Positions 22,776 through 34,784 of a stretch of 64,000 bases of DNA are shown one piece after another. Positions within the stretch are counted from its first letter, which is position 1. Every line of letters begins with the position of its first letter. This DNA comes from Anas platyrhynchos (Eukaryota; Chordata; Aves; Anseriformes; Anatidae). Both the position numbers and the translations under genes were made by a program. The notes under the pieces are model-generated. The model made no database searches, had not been told where the DNA came from, and saw only the letters and a program-made list of their open reading frames with translations. The DNA is taken from positions 74,886,501 to 74,950,500 of the forward strand of contig NC_092621.1 of NCBI RefSeq assembly GCF_047663525.1. The letters run 5' to 3'.

Positions 22776-25724
22776 TTAGGTCTCAGAAAAGCTGCTCACC
22801 AGTCCAAGGCATCACTCAGGTGAAGCCCTGCAGGAACCCTGACACCATCCCAGGACACAAGACCTTGGAGAAGGTCACCTGAACCCCGGTGTGGGTGCCC
22901 AGCCCTCTCGCCCTCAGCCAGAAGCATCTTGAATCAGGTTGGGATGCCCAGGGCCTGTTAATAAATGTCACATTTCTCAGAAAGCCCTCAGAAGTCATTG
23001 AGGTGTTGCTGGGAGAAGAATTGCGCTGCTATAAACCCGGATTGTTTGGCTCCTCTTAATTAGCCACAAAGTCAGTAAACATTAACTACACAGGCGGGTC
23101 ATGTGATGCACGTAGATGGTTAGGTCCCAGATGAAGGCTTGCATTTATCTATATATTTATTTATTTTGGGGGGCCCTGTTCTTGGAGGTGGAATCTCTGG
23201 TGTCTGCAGAAAACGAAGGCAAGGCCCCCTGCGTTTCCCTGCACACGCAGCACAAGCACCATGGTCAACTTGAAAGCCTCCCCCCAAAACCTCAGGCAGA
23301 GGTTGAGGTTCAGCCCAGCTTCACAGGGAGGCTGGAAAGAGACCCAGTGCTTCTCTCTCTACTTCGGGCACTGCCACAGCTCTGAAGAACCGTGGCTTGG
23401 GCCACAGAGATCGACACTTGGTGGGGAAAGCCAAAGTTTTGTTTCCTTCTCGTGCTCGAGGTACACGACGGATGAGGCAGGTTGAAGGGGAGCCTCTCCA
23501 TCCCGGGGGTCTGGCTGCGTGCCTCCTCCAGCCTTCTCCTCATTGCATGAATCACAGCCACCTCTGAGCACGTGGAAGAGGCAAGTGAGTAGGTGCATGT
23601 CTCATGAGGCCGGTAGTGGTGTTTCTTCCTGTCTGCTTTAGGGCATCCCAGCCGAAGACGAGTCCTCAGCTTGTTTTGATCTGGCTAGTGATTTTGGTTG
23701 CCCTGGTTTTCAAACGCTTTATTACAGGCACCTTCAGGGAGCCTAGGGTTTTTCAGGATGTGGGGATGTGGTGGCCATCCTCCCACCCTGCTCCTCGCTC
23801 TAAAAGTGGTCATGTGAGACTTCTGCAGGTTGACGCTGCGTAATTTGCACATCCAAAAACGCAATTGCTTTGAAACCTGTCAGCTGGAGTGCTTCTGCAG
23901 TGTAAACTCTCCAGCATCGCCTGCTCAGACACAGAAATGCAATTGCATGTGTAATTTTGGGGGACTGGAGCTTCTGCACATCTCCCTTCAGTGAGGATTA
24001 CATTTCTGTCCCTGAACCGTCTTGATATCACAGGCTCTGTGTTTTTTAAGCTTAGCTCCGTGCCCGCACACAAACACCTCTTAACCCGAGTCAGCTTCCA
24101 CTGCATCAGGAGGTGCAGCACACTTGTGTCTGGGTACGGAATTGAGGTGCTCCGGGGGAGCATGTGGTACTGGAAGGACAGGGTGATATGGGAATATCAC
24201 ACCCTCCTGATAGGGCCCTGGACAACTCTACAGCCTCAGCGTGCAAACCACATCAAGCAGTACTAAATCATCCACGGTGGGTGCATCACTGCTGAAGGCC
24301 AAACTCCTCCAATAGCTCTGTATTGAAAGAAAAGCTGGGAGGTGCCAGCATCTCTCCCTGCAGAAAGGAGAGATACAAAAGAGTTAAAAGAGATGAAAAC
24401 AAAAGCTACAGGAGAGGTCAAGAATGAAGTGAAAAGCAACACAGGGAAAAGGCTAAAGAGAGAGAAAAGGGAGACAAAGCAAACCAGCCATGTGAAAAGA
24501 GGAGGGTGTCAAGTCCTTGGAAGCAAAGTTTGTAAAGTACACCAGTTTGTTATATGGATAGGATGTGGAGTGAAATTAAGAGCTGAAGCTCCATTACCCA
24601 CCCACTGCTTCTCAGATGCAGCTTCCCGCAAAAGGCATTAGGCAAGCAAGTGTCCACCCTGGAGACTGGGTTTGACATTAGGACACCTGAATGGCAGCAG
24701 CCAGAGAGAGCACAAGGTGAAACTGCATAAGCCTGTCTCTGGCATGCATGGATTATTTACTTTCTGTTACTGAGCTTTTAAAAAGCAGTTAAGGGAAATT
24801 ACGGCTTGAAATTCTCCGTGTCGCTTTGCAAAGCATCCAGGCATGGCAGGGATCCTGCGTGCTGCGTTTGGCCCAGATGCGGGTGCCACTTCATCGATAA
24901 CATGCTTAGGAAAGCTGGGTGGTCACTGAGCCCAGGACACCTCACTCACAGGAGGTGCACTAGGGATGCAGGGAGCTGAGGGGGCCTGGCAGGTGGTGGT
25001 GGGGCTGAGCAGGACCCACCAGTCCCGGGACAAGCTCTGCCAGTTCCCTGGAAGAGCAGGGCTGATCCTGGGAAGCAGAGTGCGTGCCAGCCTGCTTTCC
25101 TTCTCCTCCTTTTTTTTTTTTTTCTTTTTTTTTCTCTCAGTGTCTCATCTCATCTTTCAACCAGACACGCTGTGCCAAGTGTTTAAAAGACTCCGGGTTA
25201 TTGCGCTGCTGGTGTGTTATCCTAGGAGAGAGAAGCGTGCTCGCTCTGTGAGTTAGGCTGGCACAACACGCAGCACACCTACCTAATTATTAAATATTTA
25301 TTGCGCCTTTAATGGGTCAGTTACAAAAGCAATATCTTCCCGAAGAGCAGGCTGGAAGGAAAGGGAAAGTGCAATTAAAGGCTCCTGTTTCATTGCAGTG
25401 TCAGGGCCAGATGAAACACTCCTACTTTCTATTCAAAGGGGCTGGCCTTCCCATGATAAATGTGATGTGGCTAATTCTTGTAAGCACTGCCTCCTGCAGA
25501 TTCCTCCATTCCACCATTGCTTAATGCACCCGAGACAAGGCCAAAATCATGTTTTCCATGAAATTGTCCCTTCTACTGCTTCACACACTTGCGGATATTG
25601 GCAGATACCATGGTGTTTTGGGGAGGCTCTTGTGTCCTGGGTATGCTCAGGGGAGTGTGAGACTTGTGAGAAGTTAGCACAAGCTGCTGGACCTCATGTC
25701 AGTGCCTGGCAAAGCAACAGAGAA

Positions 25725-25870
25725 GATTACTCAGAGGGATATTGAAAATCACTTGAAAGGCAATGCAGTCATCGGGCAAAGCCAACACAGGTTCAGGAAG
25801 GGGGATTCATGGCTATCTAACTTCATGTCCTTTCACAACCAGGTTACCTGCCCAATGGATGAAGCGGTCC
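25725..25870 (+). mobile_element. CR1-like LINE reverse-transcriptase fragment
   Basis: The translation RDIENHLKGNAVIGQSQHRF, followed by FRKGDSWLSNFMSFHNQVTC, resembles the LINE reverse-transcriptase core of CR1 (SQHGF..G.S.L.NL..F.D.V). It is the only 5'-side ORF2 fragment in the window. It ends abruptly before the catalytic DD region. Confidence 0.7.
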
Positions 25871-26580
25871 CGTGGCCTGCAGCTGCTGCTGCCACCTTCT
25901 GAGGTCTTTTGGCCCCAGCACCAAATTTTTACTGAATCCCCACAAAGATGCTAGAATGGGCCAAGGGATGCCTGAGTCCTGCCTACTCCTAGGTGGTGCT
26001 GATTAATCTACTTTGAGGGCACCTAAATTCAGACCCGACAATTCTCTCCCACAGCGCATCAGAAAGCCACAACTCACCCTTATTGGAGCAGGTTTTCCTG
26101 CAAAAACAATACAAAAAGGCCGGATTTCTGAGGCCTCCGTGGCCTGCCTGCTCTGCCCTCCGCCAGGGGGGCAGAGGGAAGAAAAGGCAACGCTGCCAAG
26201 CCACAGACACAAACCATGCAGGGCTGGCTCTGGGGCTGCGGAGGGTGTTCACAGCCCGTTAGGATGTGTTTTGGGCAGCCTGTGAGGATGTGTTTCCAAA
26301 ACACGGGGCAGGCACCGGGAAGCACAGCAGGCAATAAATGCAGATTGAAGCGCTTCCGCGGCGGGGCCCCTCCGGCTGCTTCCACGTGGGCAATTGCTGG
26401 GCTCCTGCCAAGGGGGGAACCGCGGAGGATGCCGGAGTCATCAAAATGGGGTTTTGAGGAGGATAAAGAGCAAAAAAATTAAAAAAAAAAAAAAAGTGTT
26501 TGTTGCTGGGCACACGCAGGGCGGGAGGGGTGCTTGGTGCTGCACCCTGTGCTTGTGGCAGTGGGAGACTCGGTGGAACA

Positions 26581-27260
26581 TGGAATGAAATGGAATGGAA
26601 TTAAATGGAAATTAAATGGAATGAAATGGGAATGTGAATGGGAATGAAATGGGAATGAAATAGAAATAATGAAACAGAAATGAAATGGGAATAAAATGTG
26701 AATTAAAATGGAATGAAATAATACAATGAAATAAAATTTTTTAAATGAAAAAACTGACGCTGAAGTAAAAAAAAAAAAAAAGAAAATTGAAACAAATTGA
26801 AACAAGGAAATAAAATGACATTTCAAAAGTGAAATAAAAATGGAGACTAAAATGGAAATTAAAATGGACACTGAAAAATGGAAATTAAAAAATGAAAAAT
26901 AAAATGAAATAAAGGTAAAATGAAATAAAGCGAAATAAAATGAAATTTAGAAAATTAAATGACGGGAGGCAGTGAAATTTTCATTTTGGAAAATGAAGTA
27001 AATGGGAAATGGGATTAGAAAAGGAAAAATAAATGAAGAAAAGTACAATGAAATGAAGTAAAATAGAAGGAAACAAAGTAAAGTAAAAGGAAATAAAGTA
27101 AAATAAAAGGAAATGAAGTAAAGTAAAAGGAAATAAAGCGAAATAAAACTAATTTAAAAAAAAAAAAAAGGAAAGGAAAAACGAAATAACAAATAAACGA
27201 AATGAAGTAAAACGAAACGAAACGATATAAAATGAAATAAAATAAAAATGGAACAAAGCA
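26581..27260 (+). repeat. C-poor A/G/T low-complexity tract upstream of TXN
   Basis: About 680 bases built from degenerate 5- to 12-base units such as AAATGGAATG, GGAATGAAAT and AAATAAAGT, with only a few C on the plus strand. It ends where the CpG island begins. The pattern is of a decayed tandem repeat. On the minus strand it reads as an F/I/S-rich open frame, which is an artefact of composition. Confidence 0.85.
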
Positions 27261-27577
27261 CGGCGACATCAAACGAAATAAAATGACATAAAGTGAAGCG
27301 TGAGGGGCTGGCACGGCGGGGCCGCTGCCGCGGGCCCTGAGGCGCGGCGCTTCCTGCCCGCCATTACGCAGCACTTTTCCGCCGCCGCCACATGCGCTGC
27401 CCTTCCCCCCTCCCCCTCCACGCGGTGGTTTCGCCCGCCCCTCTCCCTCCCCCCCGCCTCGGAGGCGGAGTGGTCTCTCCCCCCGCCCCCCTCCCGGCGC
27501 CCCGATGCCATCCTCGCCCGCGGGCAGCCGAGCGGCGCCCTCCGCGCCTGCGCGGCGGCGCGCGCGGCGGCGGCGGC

Positions 27578-27585
27578 TATATAAG
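27578..27585 (+). promoter_or_regulatory. TXN: TXN TATA box
   Basis: TATATAAG lies in GC-rich sequence about 190 bases before the TXN start codon. A start site about 30 bases downstream (near 27608) would give a 5'UTR of about 160 bases. A TATA box inside a CpG island is compatible with an inducible housekeeping gene. Confidence 0.75.
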
Positions 27586-27607
27586 GGCGGGCGGGCGGGC
27601 AGCGGCG

Positions 27608-27767
27608 GCAGAACGCTGAGGCGGGCGGGCGGCGGCGGGCGGGTGGCACGGAGCGCAGCGCAGCGCGGTGGAAGCAGGAGGCAGCGGCAGCAGCGCAGCC
27701 GGGACGCGCGTGCGCACGCGGCGATCTTGGCCCTCGGGCTCCCTTCTGGCCGCCGTGAGCCGTCGCC
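27608..27767 (+). other. TXN: TXN 5'UTR (inferred)
   Basis: GC-rich leader between the inferred start site and the ATG. The 5' end is placed only by its distance from the TATA box. Confidence 0.45.
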
Positions 27768-30700
27768 ATGGTGAAGAGCGTGGGCAGCCTGGTGAGCCGC
27801 TGCGCGCCCGGCGGCCGTTGGGCGACCGTTGGGGCCGTTGGGTGGCCGTTGGGCGCCGCCTGAGGGGAGCCACGCGGTGGCGGTGGGGGGGGGGCGTGTC
27901 GTGAGGGGTAGGGAGAGCCGGGCGCTGGGTTTTAAAAGGGCGCTGAGGGGGGGGCTCGGAGCTCGGTCAGCGTCCTCCGAGCGAGGTGTTTTTGGGGCAG
28001 GAGGGTCCTGTGGGGCTGGTCGCGTGGTCCCAGCTCGCGATGCGGCTGCCAGGGGTGATGCCTGGGGGTGGGGGTGTGCTGCCCCCCGCGTCTGCCGGGC
28101 AGCGCCCTGCTGCAGTACAATGGAAAGCGCCGCGCTCTTCCCGTGATGAACCTCGGAGGTGTTTACGTCTGACAGCTCTCGTGGCCACAGCTCAAATACC
28201 TGCGGAGGCAGAGAGCTTAAAGCCAATAAACTGCCTTATTTTCCCCAAAATGGGTTATTACAGAAATTCAGCCTCATTTTTGTTTGCATTCCCCCCCCTA
28301 TTTTGCCCTACGGAGCTGCAGAAGAGGATAGCCTTGAGTAAGATTTGAGGGTTTTGGTGTAGTCTTGGAACGCTTAAAAATGGAGTCAGCAGACCTGGTT
28401 TTGCAAGGGGAGAGTGCTGTAGTGCAAAGGGTAGTGCGGGCTTCCCTCCCCTGCTGTCTGTGCGCATTGATTTAAGCACAGAGCTGGACTCGGAGCACAG
28501 CCGTGTTGCTTGTCCACCGAGGGCACGGACTTGGGTCATGCTGACAACAAGGTCTTAACGTGGGTAAAACATTGTGCAGTGCAGCTGAGCTTTACAGATT
28601 AATTCTGAATTGCAGCGAGGCAGACCTGCATTCTGTTCAGAAGCGGATCTGTTCAAACCCCTTTTTCTATGGCTTGCAAAATTTAATTGTTCTGTATGTG
28701 ACTTTAAAGCAACGTGAGCATGACACCTACCTAGATACGGTCTGTGACCTAAAAATGTCTTCAAAACCTGACCAGCTCCCGAGGAGTGGCTGCCTGCAGC
28801 ACACTCCGCTAGTCCGCCACAGGTTCCCAGTAGTGCACCCATGACTTAAGTATGTCACCCTGAGATGGATGACTTGTGGAAACTGTAACAGGTTTGGATG
28901 ACGGGGCCACAGTGCCTTTTAAAGCAGAAGCTAACAGGATGTAATAAGCTGTTTAAAAACCTGGTGTTGCTGAAGCCTTCCTCTTCATGCCAGCTGCCTC
29001 TACTACCTGAGTCACAGCAAGTCATGGCGACTCGTGGTTTGGGTGATAGTTCTAGAAGTGGTCTCAGCTAATGAGCTCGGGCAGTTTAGTCTTTGGTCTG
29101 TTTATGCTAGTTCCTTTTTTTTTTAAAAAAAAAAAGGCACTAAATTATGTAGTAGCTATTGGCAGTCAGCTGATGATGGATTTAATCCAAGTTCAAGGGT
29201 GACTTGATAAGTGTTGGAAATATTTATGACTGAGGTGCTGTGTTAAAGCTGTCTTGTGCTGCTGGGGGCAGTAGACTTCTCACAGCATTCTCCGTGGTCA
29301 GTAGCCTCCATTTTGAGGTATTTGCTGGTCCTGGGAATCCCTGCTGCACTGGGGCCTCTCATCGCCACCTGTTTTCTCTGACTTGGTCCTTGCAAACTGA
29401 GATTTGTTAGCAGAGAATGCAGCATGAGTAATTCTGCTGGAGGAGGCTGCAAGCAAAATGAGGCCCTCCATGTGCTCAGGGAGGAGGTTGTAGCTGAATA
29501 TTCAAAAAACTGGTCAGAGGGTTTTCCCCACAGTGAGATGAAAGTATTGCTAAGGAAGTTGTAAAGATCCTCTTAACAGTGTAACCAAGTAGGAGGTGTC
29601 CTGCCTGTTAACAAAGCTTTTCATATGAAAGCTTGTCAATTCACACAGTTAACACAGAATGCAGGTCAGAAAGGTCAAGTAGTTTTTCTGTCGCTGCTGT
29701 CTTCAGGGTCTTTAGGCTCTCTGGGAAAAGAATCAACACTTTATCCCAGTTTGGTATCTCTTGACTCAGGAGAGCCAGCACCTTTGCACCCTGTGTCTCT
29801 CCTTGGGCTCCCCACAGCAGCTTCATCTGATAGTGGAGGTGCCTCGTAGGGTAACCCCTCACTGCAGACCAGACCTCCAGTGGTGCATGGTCTGTGGCCA
29901 GCAGGAGGAATCCTGTCCTCCCACTCTGTCCTTGTTCCGCACAATAGCGACCCGGGATGTGCGGCTGTATGACCACTGCATCCCTGGGCTGGACCTCCCA
30001 CAACAATTATGGAACTGGATAGAAGAACCAAAATTGAGGAAGATGGTCTGATTGGTGGGTGCAGGAGCTAGAATTAGCGAAGAGCTGGTGTGATGTTAAT
30101 GCAGAGGTGTGGGAAGCCATACCAAAAAATCTAGCTGTATGGCCTGGATGTGTGAGGAGCAAGGCATGGCTGAGGAACTTGAGGTTCAAGTAGCTGCAGG
30201 GAGCAGATTGCATGGACTGTGACATGCATGACCATGGAGCTTTGGTGCAAACAGGGTGCTTCTGAAGTCGGGCTGCAGGAGCTCATTCTGTGGTAGAACA
30301 GTGGTGTGGGGAGACAGGAAAACTGCTCTCATCTCTCAGACTGAGAGCAGGCATCAGGGAGCGTTAGCTGCTGATCTTACAGCAGGGTAGGCTCTGAGCA
30401 GCCAAGGTGCAAGGGTGGAAGAGCTCAGCGTGTGGAGGCTGCGTGTCTGAAGATAGCTGCACTGGGAGGCTGCGAGAGCTTCAGTGGGAAGCTGTGATGC
30501 CTGATGTATTTGGATTTGGAGCAAGTTAGGAAAACTTCCATATGCCTACGAATGCTGGCGGGGGTTCCTCTCCTTATTTGTTAAAACTCTTACTAATTAG
30601 GCTGCTTGTGCTCTTGGCTTCTTGCCTGCACGGCGTTCTTTAAGTGGGGAGATGTTTTACTAAGCTCCAGTCTCAAGTTAGCTGGCATTGGTAGGACTAA

Positions 30701-33700
30701 ACACGGCAGGGATGGCAGCACACATGTTGCCTTTAGTCAGCCTCTGCTGACAGCACGCCAGTGTGCTGCCCTGTGGGGATGAGGAGAGTGAAGCAGCAAC
30801 TCTTTGGGTGCAATACCTGAAACGAAGCCTACCTCAGCAGCTCTCCTGAAGGCTGCGTTGCTGTGAGAGCAGAGTTCAGCAATACTGGAGTGGCTCGTCC
30901 TTTTTCTAGAAAGAAGGAAGTAGCTGATGAGCATCAGCATTTTCTGCTTCTGCCTGAGATACTTGTTTGCCCTCTGCTAGCATGCAAATAGTTATTGCTT
31001 TTAATGTCTTGCATTTCTGGAAAAACATTCAGTCTTTGAAAATACGGTTAATGACATGTAAGGAGCCCTAAATTGCACAGAACATAATCCAGAAATGACT
31101 AGCATGACCAAGTGCAACAGACTTGTTAGTTACTTGTGTAGCATTGGCTATGCTACTGAAGTTACGCTTCAGTTCACTTGTTAAAGTAAGCAAGCTACTT
31201 ATCCTGCAAAGCTGTTGCTCTAGAAAATACGCCGTAGAGTACACCACACAACATCAACTTGGTACTTTCTGTTGGCTGGAAGAGCGTGCAAAAGCTTGCC
31301 CTCAAATTCTGCAAAGGAAGGTGTTCCAGGAGAAAATGAAGTCTTTTCATCAAGCCACAAATGGAAAAAAAAAAAAAAAAAATGAAATCTTCAAGAGCAT
31401 GAGGATCACATTAAGAGCGTAGCAGTACTCAGTATGAGTTGAGGATTATAGGCCAGATTAATTTCTAGGCTAATTTCAGTAGTTCACTGAGTTGTGGTGA
31501 CTGGGCGTTGTGGTATGTCCTATATGAGTCAGACACTGGTGGATGCTAGTTCTGATGAAAGCAACTCACACAGAAGCATGTGCATGATGATACAAATAGC
31601 TTAGTTTAAGGGAAATCAGTGTGTGAAGGCTGAGGGAAAGCTAGCTTTGGGTTTAGACTTTTTCCTTTTGCACAGAAGATAATGTCCTTAACATGTTCAA
31701 TTCTTTCTTTTTATAGTCTGAGTTTGAGACAGAACTGAAGTCTGCTGGTGACAAGCTTGTAGTAGTTGACTTCTCGGCCACATGGTGTGGACCATGCAAA
31801 ATGATCAAGCCATTTTTCCATGTAAGTAGCATTGTTAAGACCTGTTTTTGTCAGTGGCTGTGCTGAAGAATATATGAATATTTTGTGCTGCTTGTCAGTA
31901 ATATGGAGGGAACTTCCTTTGTCTGCATAATTTGCATTATTTTCTGGAAGGGAGAGAAATTGCAGAAGTATCTACTCTGTTACTATTTAGTAAAATATAC
32001 TGGTCTTTGATACAGCTGAGGGCTGACACTGAGCAGCTGCTCTCCTAAGGCTTCTACACATCTGCCTATGGGGGTGTAATAGTTACATTGTTTCAAGAAT
32101 GGTGGAGTTGAAACAATATTTCTTTGTGTATATACTGGCTGTAATTTCTTCCAAATGCATGGAAATAAGCTGCAGCACCTTTCTGTGATCAGCTGAAGGC
32201 TGTAAGAGAAGTAGAGGCCTTTCTCCTGTATTTATTTAAGGCTTCTCTCTAAGGAATGGGTTTCAACAAGTTTCATCAGTCTTACGGGTATTGGAGCAGA
32301 AAATTATTTCTGCTTTGGTCAGTAACATAGCTGCTTTAAGACAATGTGGCAACTTGCACTGGGGGAAGGAGCAGCAGGGTTGCAATTTCTGTGAACATGT
32401 CTCTTACAAGCTAGCTTTCCTGGAGCACTAACTACATAATTTCTTCTTTCATTCTAGAGTTTGTGTGAGAAATTTGGGGATGTGGTGTTCATCGAAATCG
32501 ACGTGGATGACGCCCAGGTATGGTCGGGGTGGTGCTGAGAGAGGGTTGCTGATGAGATCCATGCATGTGACAGTGAAGAATGTCTTTTAAATGCCCTTGG
32601 AGATGCTAAAACAAAATGAGATAGGGGCTTAGCAACTAAACTGAAAAGAATGTTCTTCTCAGGTGTCCTTTAAGAATTCAGGCTGCTTTGTCTGCATAGT
32701 CTAACCCCCATGGCATGCATTAGATAGCTTGCAAACACTGGTGCTCTGTGCTTTGGGAGGCAGTGTTAGTCTCAAAGGCCTTAATCTGTTTTGATGCAAT
32801 CTTTCCTAAAACTAATGGCTCACAACTGCAAGACTGTCTGGTCTTTACACTGCCATTGGCACTGTTTCCCCTTTTATGTCTTGAATCAAGAGCAATAAAA
32901 TGTCTGCTCTATAGCAATTCAAGCAACACTCAATAAGTACTTGAACAACATCAGGTTGAAACAGGAGAGTTGCTGTAGAGCTCTAGAGCCTTACAAATAG
33001 TGTTTTGATGCAGAGGCCTTTTTTTTTTAAAAAAAAAATAGTCCAGGTATAGTGAACATGTTCTTGCTAAACTATGAATTAGATGCTGAGAAGAGGATCT
33101 GATAGGTTTGCTTCAGGGAGATGTTAATATCAGATGCTTTTGCTTCGTTTTGAACAGTAATGGCTTTGCCCTATTTCCCTAATCAGAAGGAGACTAGTGG
33201 GTTCTAAACTGAACGTCCTTCAGATGTGCACAACTGAAAATTGCTTTCTGTCTCTTCCAGGATGTTGCTACACACTGTGAGGTGAAGTGCATGCCAACAT
33301 TCCAGTTCTACAAGAATGGAAAGATGGTAGGCTGGAGTTCATTTTCCTGGAAGGGGCAGGCCTCTTTCGAAAACTTAACAGAGAGGATTGGGAGTATTAG
33401 ATCACGCGGTGTGCTTTCTCTTTATAATGTATCTGGGGCACAACTGGCATTGGGACAGTCAGGAGAGCAGTTGGTTTATCTTAGTGTTGCAGCAAATGGT
33501 AGCGTGGGCCACCAGCTAACTGATGAAGCAAGCCCTATTGAGCAGGGTGGTGAGCTGAGTGTCACAGGTTGTACAGGTGGATCTTCAGGAGATACCAGGT
33601 TAAGTGTCCTAGACAGTCTCAGTGCCCTGCTTTTACCGATCTTGGTTAGCATTTGTTATCTGGATGGAAATCATGCTGAAGCAGAGACATGACGGGATTC

Positions 33701-34784
33701 CATGAATTTATGCAACCCTAACAGAAGCCTAGCTTCTGCTGAATATACACGCAGCTGAAACAGCTGCTTGGTGCTTTCACCTAGACTGTACCTCCTATGG
33801 AGGGGAGGTCATCCCTCTGCCAGAACCCCTCTGCATCCTCTGCCAAGGTGGGCAGGTGGGACACAAGGTAGTGACAGCACAGGGTGCTGGTTATCCACCT
33901 GGAGTAGAGACACAGTGAGATAAATGCGTAATCTGGGGCTATAGTTTGAGGAAGCTGAAGATAAGCTTTTCTAATATTATAAAATGCCTGATATCATGGC
34001 TGAAGGCAATGGAATTGCTCCTTGAAAAGCAGGCGTTAAATGTTCAGCGAGCTTCCATTCAGATAAATATGGGGCCAAATGGTGAGTAATAATGAACCTT
34101 TGGTCTTCTCAGGATAAACTTCCACTGCTTCAAACAAAAAAATGGAAAAATCAATGTGTTCTCTGGACACATGGGTATCAAGCAAGCAGTCTTATGGCCT
34201 GTTGTGTAATGCCATACATATATGGCACCCCAGCAGGCAGTGGAAGGCAGCCAATGTTTTTGAGACATGAATGTAGCCTGTCTTTGCTGTCTATATTGCA
34301 ACAAAGATGGTTTTTGTGGAAGTCAGGCTCTGGGGCAGGTCATTCTGAGCAATCCTTCCAGAATACGATAGGAACAGGTCTGGAGCGACCCAAGGTAACT
34401 TTAATATACATCTGCTGAGAGGTGACACCCAGAGTCCCTTCAAGCCTGTATTTTTTAGTTCTTATGCAACACTGGTTCAGGATCAACTGTTTTTTCCTTT
34501 TACATGTTAAAGCCTCCCAGCCGTGGTAGTCTGAAAGTGATTCTTAATAGAGTGCACCAGTTTTTGTGAGCTGAGTGGGAGGTGAATAGCGTAGCCCATG
34601 CAAAATGCTCCCTGTTTTGGGGCATAAGGAAATCTTAGTGGTAGCAGGGCTGAATAGACCTATGTTTCTGGCTGTTACGCAACTAGATGTTATACACTTC
34701 TAAAAATTGCTTTCTTTACAGGTGCAGGAATTCTCTGGGGCCAATAAAGAAAAACTGGAAGAGACCATTAAAAGTCTAGTCTAA
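27768..34784 (+). CDS. TXN: Thioredoxin, cytosolic (105 aa, five exons)
   Basis: Small dithiol oxidoreductase reduced by thioredoxin reductase; it reduces protein disulfides and feeds ribonucleotide reductase and peroxiredoxins. Coding exons: 27768-27791, 31717-31821, 32458-32517, 33261-33326 and 34722-34784, all phase 0 with GT/AG borders. They total 105 codons, the normal length for animal thioredoxin 1. The active site WCGPC is at residues 31-35. Other landmarks are Asp26, the cis-Pro at 75 (KCMPTFQFY) and Cys69 and Cys73. Cys62 of mammals is Ala here and residue 46 is Cys. The start codon has a good Kozak context (GTCGCCATGG). No targeting signal is seen, so it is cytosolic/nuclear TXN rather than TXN2. 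Met85 precedes the last exon where I recall Lys in chicken. Confidence 0.98.
29113..29137. repeat. CC-T10-A11-GG palindrome in TXN intron 1
   Basis: Perfect inverted repeat with no loop: ten T followed by eleven A, bounded by CC and GG. A similar T10A10 motif occurs at 33019-33038 in TXN intron 3. Confidence 0.8.
31364..31382. repeat. Poly-A tract
   Basis: About 19 A in TXN intron 1, with no obvious retrocopy attached. Confidence 0.8.
33019..33038. repeat. T10-A10 palindrome in TXN intron 3
   Basis: Ten T directly followed by ten A after GGCC. It is the second such palindrome within this gene. Confidence 0.8.

Larger units (their letters stand above)
16831..26580. other. Intergenic region between SVEP1 and TXN
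   Basis: No spliced or intact gene was found on either strand. The region holds CR1 fragments (21397, 22671, 25725), AAAT microsatellites (18348-18377 and 18495-18520), A-rich stretches (20375-20460), a poly-T (22636-22659) and a moderately GC-rich patch at about 18.4-19.5 kb. That patch has several chance open frames on both strands, without consistent splice phase or recognisable domains. Mammals carry a second thioredoxin-like gene (TXNDC8) near this position; nothing resembling a WCGPC active site was seen here. Confidence 0.6.
27290..27960. promoter_or_regulatory. TXN: CpG island at the TXN promoter and first exon
   Basis: Dense CpG and GC sequence with CCGCC/GGGCGG boxes, for example GGGCGGGCGGGCGGGC just after the TATA box at 27585-27600. 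It spans upstream sequence, 5'UTR, exon 1 and the start of intron 1. The limits are estimated by eye. I did not find an unambiguous antioxidant response element (TGAC..GC core), although TXN is known to be NRF2-regulated in mammals. Confidence 0.85.

Noticed and set aside
27015-28226. 403-residue open frame on the minus strand over the TXN promoter
   Set aside because: It spans the CpG island and the C-poor repeat; the translation is R/A/P-rich and then F/I/S/Y-rich because of composition. It lies antisense to TXN exon 1, with no domain.
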